Assembly: GCF_903866365.1 (NCBI RefSeq) | Contig: NZ_CAIPNF010000202.1 | Coordinates: 1-36,409, forward strand | Length of the DNA: 36,409 nt | Origin: an uncultured Thiocystis sp. | GTDB taxonomy: Bacteria > Pseudomonadota > Gammaproteobacteria > Chromatiales > Chromatiaceae | Direction: 5' to 3' | Shown: positions 25,862 to 34,229 of the stretch, piece after piece | Layout: the number at the start of each line of letters is the position of its first letter | How positions within the stretch are numbered: the stretch's first letter is position 1 | Made by a program: the position numbers and the translations under genes | Notes under the pieces: model-generated | The model's input: the letters and a program-made list of their open reading frames with translations, nothing else | The model's database searches: none | Told to the model about the DNA's origin: nothing

Positions 25862-27362
25862 GCCTACAGCGGATCATGAGCCTGTCAGGGACTACTACCA
25901 TTCTCCCGTAGAACAGGTATTGGAGATTGAAACAGGCGAGGATCCGCAAAATCACCTGTGGCCTTTTGTATCTAAAGAGGACGCAACCAATTTTCCAAAC
26001 GCGCTGCTTGATTCGGAAAAAAGCATCCCTGCAACCGAAATACAAAAGCACATAAAGGAAAAAACGGCAAGCGCACGCAGCGAAGGGGTTATCTGTTTCT
26101 ATGAGATCATCATGATCGCTTTAGACAAGAAGCACAAGATTGATGATTTTCAGAAAAAATATGAAAAATACCTTGTCGCCAATAAATCTGAAAACAAGGA
26201 CATAGCGATTTTTGCTAAAAAACAGTTCTTTTACGCCTACGGTTACCTGCTCAGCCGTCGCATACGCAATCTTGACGTAAAATTTGACAAGATCGATGAA
26301 GCGTCTAAGAATTTATTCAAGACTCAATTCCTTCCGCACGAAGACAGCCTCGTCCTATCACAATATGAATACTATGTAAAACATATGTATGATTTCTATC
26401 TTCGCGAGAGAGATGGAGAAAAAGGCGAGGCTCTTGGGAAGAAAGGTCTTTTAGGGTTTGCCCAGCGCAGTTTCAGAAACAGAGAAAGAAATGAAGGTCG
26501 TCTTAAATACGATGGCGAAAAGAATAAGCGCCCTTATCTTTATGGTCCGGCATTGCTCATGCGCCTGATCTCAATGTCATTCAACAACGAGAAGTTGGAA
26601 ATTAATCCAATTCGCCCAGATAACGCATCGAATTACATAAAAACCGAACAATCAACAAAACCTTTTGATTTAGGACCTCACGGCGGCGAAAATGAAACAA
26701 TTGCCATGTTCGTTTTCTGCATGGTGGTCGAGCACTTTCTATCACAACAGGATCCCGTTGGGCAGTCTGCGTCCATAATTCAACATGAGATAACCAGGAT
26801 AAAAAGAATGCCCGAATATACAGAACTGAGCGACGAAAAGAGAGAAGCAATTAAGATCATGGAAGCGGCAAACAAAATCTTGTTATCCCGCCACGGCATT
26901 TCAGGTCAGCGTTTCATGTCAAGCGGCTTCTCGTCTCCGCTATGTAATATAGAAGACACGGCCGTTAGGGATCTTCTTGCGCGAAGTGAATTCATCGAGG
27001 CGGAAGTCATCGATCAGGATACAGAAGATGCTGACTCTGTTTATCAACGCGATACACTACACGTCTGGATTCCTTACGATAGCGCGAATCTAGAGCACGT
27101 TATAGAGGTCCGTTTCTTTTTCTTCGTGGTGGGGAACAACGTCTCAGAAAAATTGCCTTTTCTTTCAATAGGATCCTACGAAGACAAGGACAAAAACCTG
27201 CGCGACTGTGATGGTTACTATTTTGTAGCTGAGCGAACTGCGGGGTTCCCTGAAAAATATCTTCATCGAGACCATCTGAATTTATGTGTGAACACAGCAT
27301 ACGCCTATTCTTTGCCAGATGACCAAACGACGGCACATGTGATCGTGCTATTAGAGCAGTAA
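25818..27362 (+). CDS. unknown protein overlapping the TPR-CHAT gene, possible partner or substrate
   Basis: Unrecognised protein of 514 residues. It starts inside the 3' end of the TPR-CHAT gene (44-bp overlap), strong evidence of coupled expression. There is no signal peptide and no clear membrane segment; FFFFVV near residue 435 is short and probably a beta strand. Sequence is helical and charged up to about residue 370 (KKYEKYLVANKSENKD, LYGPALLMRLISMSF), then a more beta-rich C-terminal region (TLHVWIPYDSANLEHVIEVRFF). It is AT-richer than the CHAT domain, as for recently transferred genes. In known CHAT systems the neighbour is often the target or regulator of the protease. That relation here is inferred. 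No family can be named. Confidence 0.75.
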   Translation: MMPTPLVNIATAIHKPTADHEPVRDYYHSPVEQVLEIETGEDPQNHLWPFVSKEDATNFPNALLDSEKSIPATEIQKHIKEKTASARSEGVICFYEIIMIALDKKHKIDDFQKKYEKYLVANKSENKDIAIFAKKQFFYAYGYLLSRRIRNLDVKFDKIDEASKNLFKTQFLPHEDSLVLSQYEYYVKHMYDFYLRERDGEKGEALGKKGLLGFAQRSFRNRERNEGRLKYDGEKNKRPYLYGPALLMRLISMSFNNEKLEINPIRPDNASNYIKTEQSTKPFDLGPHGGENETIAMFVFCMVVEHFLSQQDPVGQSASIIQHEITRIKRMPEYTELSDEKREAIKIMEAANKILLSRHGISGQRFMSSGFSSPLCNIEDTAVRDLLARSEFIEAEVIDQDTEDADSVYQRDTLHVWIPYDSANLEHVIEVRFFFFVVGNNVSEKLPFLSIGSYEDKDKNLRDCDGYYFVAERTAGFPEKYLHRDHLNLCVNTAYAYSLPDDQTTAHVIVLLEQ

Positions 27363-27450
27363 AGCGCTGGTTCGATATATCAGAAGCGAAATCCGCCCGG
27401 AGACTCGCCTTATCCGCCAAGCACCACTTCCCAAGGGCTGCTAGTTTATT

Positions 27451-27471
27451 CATCAAGCGCCATGCTTGATG
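27451..27471. promoter_or_regulatory. inverted repeat upstream of the HicA-like gene
   Basis: CATCAAGC (27451-27458), spacer GCCAT, GCTTGATG (27464-27471). The perfect 8-bp dyad ends 21 bp before the start at 27493. It could be an operator for autoregulation, as is common for toxin-antitoxin genes, or a small hairpin. Confidence 0.5.
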
Positions 27472-27492
27472 AAACCGCCCTGGGAGATCACC

Positions 27493-27735
27493 ATGAAAGC
27501 CATCCCCGCCCGTAAGGTTCGCCGTGTCCTCAAATCCATCGGTCTCCGTCCCGCAACCAAGGGTTGCGGGACCGGGCACGAGGTCTGGGCCGATTCGGCT
27601 GGTCGTACCTGTCACCCCGTGCTTCGGCATCATGATCTACCCTGGCAGTACCTCGTCCCGCTGAGCTGGGAGTTGCACTCGAAAGGGATCTGCTCGCGCA
27701 ATCTGTTTTTTCAGCAGGTGCGCAGCAGTCTATAA
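27493..27735 (+). CDS. HicA-like small protein (possible toxin)
   Basis: Protein of 80 residues. The order helix (ARKVRRVLKSIGL), strand with Gly-His (KGCGTGHEVWADSAG), strand (RTCHPVLRHH), helix (LPWQYLVPLSWELHSKGI) resembles the small dsRNA-binding-like fold of HicA/YcfA mRNA-cutting toxins, where the G-x-H histidine is catalytic. It is longer at the C-terminus and has extra cysteines. The start ATG has GGGAG upstream, and a dyad at 27451-27471 lies before it. The following gene (27772) is not a recognisable HicB antitoxin, so the toxin assignment is tentative. It could be another small nucleic-acid-binding protein. Confidence 0.5.
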   Translation: MKAIPARKVRRVLKSIGLRPATKGCGTGHEVWADSAGRTCHPVLRHHDLPWQYLVPLSWELHSKGICSRNLFFQQVRSSL

Positions 27736-27771
27736 GTGTTTATTCATGACCACTTCGAAAAGGAGATTGCC

Positions 27772-28050
27772 ATGTCCGCCAAGCCTGTTCACCCCCGCGC
27801 CTCGATGACTGACTATCGGTTGCTCCCGATGGGCGACGGCAAATATGCCGTGGTGACATCCGATGGTACCTGGATCTGTGTCACAACGGCAAACCATTCG
27901 GCGCTGGAGCGCATAACCAAGCGTATTTCTCATGTCTTCACGGCCCTCTGGCGCGTCCTCGTTAGCCACGCCAATCAACCAGCCGTGTCATCCGATCCAA
28001 CTGGCGGAGCATCATGGAATTCGAGCCCGCGATCGAGCGCATCCATTTGA
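27772..28050 (+). CDS. small protein of unknown function
   Basis: Protein of 92 residues from the ATG at 27772, which has AAAAGGAG nine bases upstream; a longer ATG start at 27736 lacks such a site. It contains a beta-rich middle (DYRLLPMGDGKYAVVTSDGTWICVTT), then a helix (SALERITKRISHVFTALWRVLV), and an Ala/Ser-rich tail. No family is recognised. It follows the HicA-like gene by 36 bp, the position of an antitoxin, but it lacks the HicB fold signature. The tail may be read-through of a worn 3' end. Confidence 0.5.
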   Translation: MSAKPVHPRASMTDYRLLPMGDGKYAVVTSDGTWICVTTANHSALERITKRISHVFTALWRVLVSHANQPAVSSDPTGGASWNSSPRSSASI

Positions 28051-28289
28051 ATGATCGTTAGTCAGACTTTTCCAGAACCAGCCGGCGAAGGCGGAGCATT
28101 CGGTATTCAATGGCTGGCGCATGGAAAAACAAGGGATTGCTGCTTCATCGCATAGAAGAAAATCGAATGCCACTTCAAGAAGCCCCCGACTGATCGCTAC
28201 GATAGCTTGACGGGATGCGCCGATCGGTGAAAAGCAAAGTATTCTGTAGCCGTTATTCAGCCTCACAATCTCATAACGAGGAAGCTCAC
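28051..28289. other. intergenic region in the cargo block
   Basis: About 240 bases without a supported gene between two small plus-strand genes. It is less GC-rich and may hold the promoter of the 28290 gene. No repeat or strong hairpin was seen. Confidence 0.35.
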
Positions 28290-28745
28290 ATGTCAATCAC
28301 TCTGCAAGAGAGAATTCAAGACCTGATCGGTTCGGCGGAGCCAGGCGCAGCGATGACGCTGAAAGATGCATACGCGCTTGGCGAGCAAAACATCACTGAG
28401 ATGACAAAGGGCTTTTACTATACAATCATATACAATTTTCAACTGGGTTACGATCATGATGACTATGGTGCCGTGACGAGCAAACATTATGGTGAATATT
28501 TTGATACATTAGCATCAGACCATGGCAAGCTGAAAACTTGGCGCATATTTCGTTATTATGCGCTGTTGGCATTTAAAAAGAGCGATGGGTCATTGGTCGC
28601 GAAACGAGAAGCAGCCCTCAATGCTTTTTCAGAACAGCTTCTGCAATCCCTCTATACAAATCAGCAGTTCCTGGAAACCGGTGGCATTTTTTCTCAGAAC
28701 ATCAAAGACGCTGCAGGGGTTTTATTATCACTGGTCGATGACTAG
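28290..28745 (+). CDS. small helical protein of unknown function
   Basis: Protein of 151 residues, no family recognised. The start ATG at 28290 has GAGGAA eight bases upstream. It contains helical segments (LQERIQDLIGS, EQNITEMTKGFYYTIIYNFQLGYDHDD, KLKTWRIFRYYALLAFKKSDG, EAALNAFSEQLLQSLYTNQQ) and is acidic. AT-rich like the partner protein at 25818. It ends at 28745, about 20 bp before the broken end of traD, so it marks the right edge of the cargo block. Preceding DNA (28051-28289) shows no gene. Confidence 0.7.
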   Translation: MSITLQERIQDLIGSAEPGAAMTLKDAYALGEQNITEMTKGFYYTIIYNFQLGYDHDDYGAVTSKHYGEYFDTLASDHGKLKTWRIFRYYALLAFKKSDGSLVAKREAALNAFSEQLLQSLYTNQQFLETGGIFSQNIKDAAGVLLSLVDD

Positions 28746-28765
28746 CGATGCCGAGCTGAATCGTC

Positions 28766-30192
28766 AGACGCAGTCCGGCTTTTCTCCCCTTGTTGAGCGA
28801 CAGGATCAGCGGATCATTGACGACCTCGGACGCCTCGTCGATGAAGACATTGACCGGACGATGGTTGGCGCTGTAGTTGTAGCGGTCGCCTGCCACGGCG
28901 GCCAGATCCGCGATCAGGATCGAGCCGATGGCCGCCCCGACCATGCCGTCTGAGAGTGAATCGAGCCCGATATAGGCGACCTGGGCGCGCTCGACGATGC
29001 TGGCCATGGCGGTGATGGGCCGCGCGTCGGTCGAATCGTCGCTGTCAGGCGACAGGAGTGGTCCGAGCGCCCCGGCGGTGAGCATGTTCAGGATCGGGAA
29101 CAGGCTGGCGACCATCTTCGAGAAATGCACCTTGTCGTGCTCGAACAGGGATACCAGCCCGTCAACGACAGTCGAGGGCTGATCGGCGCGGACCTGTTCC
29201 TGATAGAAACGCACCAGGCCCCTGGCCCGTGCGGTCGTGTCCTGGGCCTTGCCGAGATAGCGCGCGGCCGGCCCCTCCCAGCCAGGGGCCTGCGCGTCGA
29301 AGCAGCGGGTGAGCACCCGCACCACCAGCGCCGCGACCCCGCCTTCGAGATAACGGCGCAGGTTGACCAGATTGGGCCGCTCGCCGGCGGCCAGGATTCC
29401 GCCGATCACATGCGAGAGCGCCATCTGCGAAAAGCTCTTGAACGGGTCGTTGCCGCTGACGCTGGGCATGATGGCGGCGATGCGGCTGGCGATCTCAGTG
29501 GCGCGATTGAAGGAATAGAGCGGATCGATGCGATGGCTGCGATCCGGAAAGGCGGGATGGAAGCTCACGAAGCGTCCCGGCTGGCCGGTGCGCGCACAGG
29601 CCAGCCGCGCCGAGTGCTGGAGGTCCTGATCGCCTTTGGGATCGAGGATGACCACCGCCTCGCCGCGCAGCACCGCCTGGGTGACCAGCAGATCGAGCAG
29701 CCGGGTCTTGCCCGAGCCGGTGGTGCCGACAATCAGGATGTGCCCGGCGCTGTGCTCCACCGGCAGCCAGACCGGCGTTTCGCGGGCCGCCAGTCCGTGC
29801 AGCCAGTGAGCACCGAGTTGCGATTGGGCACGCACGAAGCGTTGCGGCCCGGCGCGGATCAGATCGAGCGAGAGTTGGGCATGCTCGCTGTTCCAGTCGA
29901 ACCCCCAGCCAAACCAAATGTCCTCGCGATGGCGCCGGCACTGTTGGGCCAAGGTGTCCTGACCCATGAACGCCAGCGGTGATCCGCCAAGCCGCGCCCG
30001 GCGGTGGCTGTGACGCAGCGCGGGCAGCAGCCAGCGCAGCGCCAGCGGGATCGACAGCGCGGCGAGCACCTGAAAGGGGCGCTGATGCACCGGCCAGAAG
30101 CCATGCAGACCCGCCGCCACCAGCCCGACCGTTAGCCAACTGACCAGGGCGGCCAACGCGAAGTTCGAACGCCAGGGTGGGTTATAGGCCAA
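28766..30192 (-). pseudogene. traD: TraD-like type IV coupling protein, 3' truncated
   Basis: Coupling ATPase linking the relaxosome to the secretion channel. The N-terminus (AYNPPWRSNFAL) matches MOBH-type TraD, with two membrane segments (LAALVSWLTVGLVAAGL; VLAALSIPLALRWLLPAL). Walker A GTTGSGKT lies at 156-163, and Walker B VNVFIDEASEV near residue 450. The conserved LNKGRKAGLRLTI block follows, after which homology ends at about 28766. The open frame runs on to 28702 through cargo DNA with 15 unrelated residues. Roughly the last quarter of a normal TraD, including the second conserved ATPase region, is missing. The TTG start at 30192 overlaps the end of the relaxase gene by 11 bp. The protein is very probably inactive. 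Confidence 0.85.
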
Positions 30193-32454
30193 GGGTGATC
30201 ATTCCCTTGGCAACTGGATACATCCCCGGCAATTTTTCCAACGCACGTAACAGGGCCGTTTCCGAAAGCCCGGCGCGTTTGGCACCGTCGAGGACCGGAC
30301 CGCGTAGCGACACCGACAAGGCGTTGGAACGTTCGGTGATCGGCCCCAGGGCGGGGTCGCGGGCGAGCAGACGCTGGCGGACCACGCACGCGTAGTCGGT
30401 GGCGGCGGTGGCCGGTGCCGAGGCGCACGCCGTAGGCACCGTCGTCGCGACGGCGACCGACTGTGTCGATTCGGCTGGAAGCGTTGGCTCCGGGTGACCG
30501 GCGACCGGCGGATCGAGGCCCAGTGCCAGCAGGTGGCGCGAGACCTCGCGCGTGAGCCAGACGCCGGAGACGCCCTCGTGCGCACGGAACTTGAGCATCG
30601 GCTTGAGCGGGTCGCGCTCGATCCAGTCGCGCGTCACCAGATCCTGGAGCACGGCCGCGGGCGGGGTGTCGAATCCCGTGAGCGCCTGGGGATAGGGCAG
30701 GAAGACCTTGCCATTGACGGTGCTGGGCAGCGCATCGAGCGTGAGGCGTGCCTGTGCGCTCGCCGCCGCCAGTTGCACCAGGACGGACCCGGCGGGAGCG
30801 GATTGATTCAACCAGGTCCGCGCGTGTTCGGCGCTCGAAATCTGGGACGGTGTGGCGTCCAAGGTCGGTGGGGGAAAGGCCGCGACGGGCGCTGACGTGA
30901 GTGCCGGCGCCGCGCCAACACGCGGGTCGGGAACCTCGTCGGGGCGGTCGCGATGGAACAACGGGGTCGGTGGAACAACGGGGTCGGTGCCGACCGCAAG
31001 GCCACCAGCGCTGACGTGACCTCCGCCGCTCCGGGCAGTGGCGCGGCGGCGGGCGGCGTGATCGCGGCGGCGGCCGCGTCCAATTCGACCGTGGGCAAGA
31101 CCGGGTCGATGGTGCGGCGGACCAGCGCCGTCACGGGTGGCACCACGCCCGAGAACAGCAATTCGGGCGAGGACAGACGCAGAAAGGACAGCTCGACCAG
31201 GCGTTCGCGGGCGAGGATGGCGGGGGCCAGGCGCCAGTAGCGCGCCGGACGTTCGTGCTCGGCGAGCGGACGCGGCACCGCGAGGTGGCGATCAATCAGA
31301 ATGTCCGCCAGGGTGTCGGGATCGCGCGGGATCCCCGGTACCCGTTCGTCCGTGAGCCGTTGCAGGATCGCCGGCGCGCAGTCCGACCAGACCAGATGCA
31401 GCCCGTTGGGGGGGAACAGCCAGACCTGCGCGCCCGGCGCATTGACCGTCCAGGTGCCGTCGCGCAACAACGAGCGCATGGTGTCGACGAGATAGCGTTC
31501 GATCGGGACCCCGAGCGAGAGGGCGTCGGGATCGAGGCGGTTCTCGCGCAGATCTTGCGCCACGCTGGCGCTGTCAGCGTCGCGCATCAGGTGATAGAGC
31601 AACGCCTGGGTGTCACTGCCTGCCAGCACCCGCCCCAGCGTGTGCCACACCAGCGGATCCGGGTCCATCAGCCATTTCCTGACGGCGGGGGTGAGCAGTT
31701 GATGGAACACCGAGGCGGTGAAGACCTCGTGTCCGTGGTGGATGCGTTGCGCATTCCAGCGCAGGAAATAATGGTCGATGCGCAGGCGGGTCGCCCACGC
31801 AACGATGGACTCGTCGACCGGTTGCCAGCGGCTGGTCCCGGCGCGATCGAACACCGACACATCGGCCACCGGCTTGCCGACATCGTGTAACAACCCGACG
31901 ATGAAGGCCGCCAGATGCCAGCGCGGCTCCAGGATACGTCGCTCCTCCGGCAGGCGGTCCAGGGCGAACAGCTTGCCACGGCTGGCGCGGGCGGCCTGGA
32001 AGGCGACTTCGAGGCCATGGCGAAACAGTCCCCCCGCTCCGCGATGGTGATGCGTTTCCGACGCCGGCAGCAGGTGGACGAAGGCGGCATAGTGCTCGAT
32101 CAGCGGGACGATCAGGGTCTGATAATCCTGGTCGGTCAGCGCCAGGGCATCCTGCAGGCTGGCGATGAGCTCGCGTTGGGTGTCCAGAATCTGGGCCGTG
32201 CTGGCAACCGGCAGCCCTTTGAGGAAGGGCGGATAGCGGGGGATCTCCGTGTCGGTATCGACGCCGTGAAGCACCGTGGTCAACACGGCATCCTGGGCTG
32301 ACGTCCCACTGTCGGCCCGGAGGAACGCGGACCAGGCCGCCTGGCAGCGGGTCATCAAGCTCGGCATGGTGATCGCGCGGCGCACCGGATGAAGGAGATT
32401 GGAGCACGGATCAAAGCATGGTTTCAGCGCGGGTGGGTAGGCGAAACGGTGCAT
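30182..32454 (-). pseudogene. traI: TraI-type MOBH relaxase split by a 17-bp tandem duplication
   Basis: HD-type relaxase (TraI_2 family, MOBH) that nicks oriT and leads DNA transfer. The N-terminal part has the metal-site motifs SETHHHRGAGGLFRHGLEV (about 132-150) and LLHDVGKP (H190-D191), both intact. The C-terminal TraI_2_C-like domain (ARTWLNQSAPAGSVLVQLA ... STVNGKVFLPYPQALTGF) lies in another frame, ending at 30182. The two frames meet at 30956-30989, where GAACAACGGGGTCGGTG (17 bp) occurs twice in tandem. Removing one copy restores one frame (PTPLFHRDRPDEVPDPR) of about 750 residues. Unrepaired, the first frame continues to 30808 with a nonsense tail. I prefer ATG 32454; a TTG at 32481 is possible. 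traD follows with overlap. Confidence 0.88.
30956..30989. repeat. 17-bp tandem duplication inside the relaxase gene
   Basis: GAACAACGGGGTCGGTG at 30956-30972 is repeated exactly at 30973-30989. Seventeen is not a multiple of three, so the second copy shifts the traI reading frame. This is a typical product of replication slippage and could revert by loss of one copy. Confidence 0.95.
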
Positions 32455-32570
32455 GGGCGGGCGCCCGTTTTCCCACGGCAACTACGTCGCGCCGCATTCA
32501 CCGTTCCCGATCATTCCCGCCCGATCGCCTGGCTATGATCACCATTCTTTCATGCCTTTGGTCTGGTGAC

Positions 32571-32885
32571 ATGGTCAACAGTGCGCGTTTATGGCTTGTC
32601 CTCCCGCTCGTGGCGCTCTTGGGGTGTACCACGACGCCGACACCGATGCCGGCGGCGGTTTCGCCGTCACGGCTGCCCTTCCCAAGTTATGTGACCAGCC
32701 ACGCGGCGGAAACGCGGGGCGGGGCCGCCTGGCGCGGTGGTCAAACGGAACACGCCCTCGACCCGGACGGTCAGTCGTGCGGGGTCGCCTTCGATGGGCG
32801 AGTGCGCTGCTGGCGGCGGCTGGGCGATCCAGTCACCCGCCCAGAAATCCTACAGGATGGTGACAGGATCGTCCGTCCCCGGTAA
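32571..32885 (+). CDS. small lipoprotein
   Basis: Lipoprotein of 104 residues on the strand opposite to the tra genes. Signal peptide LWLVLPLVALLGC puts the lipid cysteine at residue 18. A Pro/Thr/Ala-rich stretch follows, then SYVTSHAAETRGGAAWRGG and DPDGQSCGVAFDGRVRCWRR with two cysteines that could form a disulfide. It starts about 115 bp upstream of the relaxase start, divergently. No family recognised. The ribosome site is weak (GGTGAC). Small lipoproteins of this kind occur beside relaxase genes in conjugative elements, where entry exclusion is one known role; no evidence for that here. Confidence 0.6.
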   Translation: MVNSARLWLVLPLVALLGCTTTPTPMPAAVSPSRLPFPSYVTSHAAETRGGAAWRGGQTEHALDPDGQSCGVAFDGRVRCWRRLGDPVTRPEILQDGDRIVRPR

Positions 32886-33019
32886 AGACGCTGATAGGGC
32901 AGAAAGAGCTGTCTGGTGAGGAGGCGTGGCAACGTGTCCGACGGTGAAGTCTCCTGCCCCACGGCGGTCATGATCTGCGCCAGGCGCGGACCGGCGGGCG
33001 GATGCCTGCCGAGCCAAGC
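32886..33019. other. gene-poor DNA between the lipoprotein and replication operon
   Basis: No intact gene. The minus strand keeps a coding-like stretch that may be the 3' part of the decayed gene at 33020-33289. No hairpin or repeat of note. Confidence 0.3.
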
Positions 33020-33289
33020 TCACGCGGAATCGGCTGCGGCGGCGTCGGGCGCCCCGGCGGATGTCGCCGTTACGGTTAGTGAATCGGCCTCCCGGATCGG
33101 TATCGTGGGCGCTTCCGGCGTGGCCTCAGGATACGGTGACAGCAGCAGCTTGGAGGAGTTCGGCGCTGACATGGGCGAGTCGTGCAGTTGCTCCTGATGT
33201 TGCCAGAAGGCGCCGGAGATACCTTGACTCGCACGGCATTGCTAATCGATGAGCATCGCCCAGTGTCCAACGGCGCTGTTCGCCGACAC
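33020..33289 (-). pseudogene. small ORF with in-frame stops, likely decayed gene
   Basis: A frame from GTG at 33289 reads coherently (MSANSAVGHWAMLID, stop, QCRASQGISGAFWQHQEQLH, then a Pro/Ala-rich tail) to TGA at 33020. Codon 16 is TAG (33242-33244); a single G-to-T change from GAG would explain it. After the TGA the same frame stays plausible for about 50 more residues (AWLGRHPPAGPRLAQIMTAV, GQETSPSDTLPRLLTRQLFL), so the original gene may have been longer and carry two stops. No family recognised. It lies downstream of the helicase-loader gene on the same strand. Confidence 0.4.
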
Positions 33290-33339
33290 ACTCTCTCGAC
33301 AGCATCAGGCACCCTAATCAACCCGGGGCTGTTTTTCGG

Positions 33340-33486
33340 CTACCAACCGCGATCAACGAGACGCGGTGTCGGAGTCAGCGCAGCACCGGACAAATCCATC
33401 GCTTCGGCCAGCCTGCCCGCCGGATCTTGCCAGTCCGCAGCGCGCGCGATCTTGTATCTCCACATTAAGGGTCGGTAACGGGCCAT
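33340..33486 (-). CDS. small protein coupled to the helicase-loader gene
   Basis: A 48-residue ORF (MARYRPLMWRYKIARAADWQ ... TPRLVDRGW) whose ATG overlaps the stop of the upstream dnaC-like gene as TGATG, a classic coupling signal. Basic and tryptophan-containing. No family recognised. It could be a real small protein or chance reading after the dnaC-like gene. Confidence 0.4.
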   Translation of the reverse strand: MARYRPLMWRYKIARAADWQDPAGRLAEAMDLSGAALTPTPRLVDRGW

Positions 33487-34229
33487 CAAATTGCGTCGAT
33501 GGCACGATGATTCTGACCCACCCTGCGATAGCTCGGCCATGTGAAGGACACCACGGCGGAGGCGCCTTCCAGCAGCCGATCCATGACCCGCTCACCAAGA
33601 TACGCCTCCATCTCTTCGGCAGTCAGGTTGCCGATCAGGATGGTAGGTCGCAGCTCGGCATAGCGGGTGTTGAGCACGTCGAAGAGCATGGCGCGCCGCT
33701 TGTCATCGCTCCCGATCGCCAGGCCCATTTCGTCGATGACCAGCAAGGTGGGGGTCGTGAGCAATGCCAGCGTCTGGCTCTCCGTTCGCTGTGCGTGAGG
33801 CGAGTAGGCTTCACGCAGTAAGCGCAGGGCCGCCGCGACGGACACGAACAGACCAGGATGGCCGGCACGCATGACGCTGGTCAGGATGGCGCAGGCGAGA
33901 TGCGTCTTACCGGTGCCGGGGCTGCCGATCAGCAGCAGGCCATCGCCCCGCGGATGAATGGTCTCGAATTGCTCCGCATAGGTGCGGCAGACCGTCAGTG
34001 CCTGGCGCTGGGGCGGTGTGACGGCGGTAAAATTTGCAAAATTCTTGTCACGAAACCGCGATGGAATGCCGCAGCGTCTCACGGCGGACTCCAGTCGTCG
34101 CTGGGCCGCTTCACGCCCGGCTTGGGCAAGCGCTTGCAGTTCGCGTCGACCATAGGCGGCCAGTTCCTCAGCCGAGAGCAGCGGGTCGCAGCCACGGGAT
34201 CTGATCGATTGGCGTGGCCCCACGGGCAT
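33486..34229 (-). CDS. DnaC/IstB-type AAA+ helicase loader
   Basis: AAA+ ATPase of 247 residues that would load the DnaB helicase onto the element's origin. The N-terminal helical part (PLLSAEELAAYGRRELQALAQ) leads to RFRDKNFANF, the typical DnaC entry motif. Walker A is IGSPGTGKTHLA, Walker B TLLVIDEMG, sensor 1 PTILIGNLT, and the arginine-finger region LGERVMDRLLEGASAVVSF. All motifs are intact. I choose ATG 34229 because it has AAGGA upstream; an ATG at 34262 is also possible. It overlaps the DnaT/O-like gene by about 60 bp. With that gene it forms a lambda O-P-like replication pair. IstB of IS21 is excluded by the neighbours, as no istA lies near. Confidence 0.88.
   Translation of the reverse strand: MPVGPRQSIRSRGCDPLLSAEELAAYGRRELQALAQAGREAAQRRLESAVRRCGIPSRFRDKNFANFTAVTPPQRQALTVCRTYAEQFETIHPRGDGLLLIGSPGTGKTHLACAILTSVMRAGHPGLFVSVAAALRLLREAYSPHAQRTESQTLALLTTPTLLVIDEMGLAIGSDDKRRAMLFDVLNTRYAELRPTILIGNLTAEEMEAYLGERVMDRLLEGASAVVSFTWPSYRRVGQNHRAIDAI

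Noticed and set aside
25632-26051. 139-codon minus-strand open frame over the protease-partner overlap
   Set aside because: Antisense to two better supported genes and without a ribosome site.
33486-34229. IstB of an IS21-family element
   Set aside because: No istA or IS21 ends nearby. The gene is coupled to a DnaT/O-like initiator, which fits a helicase loader.
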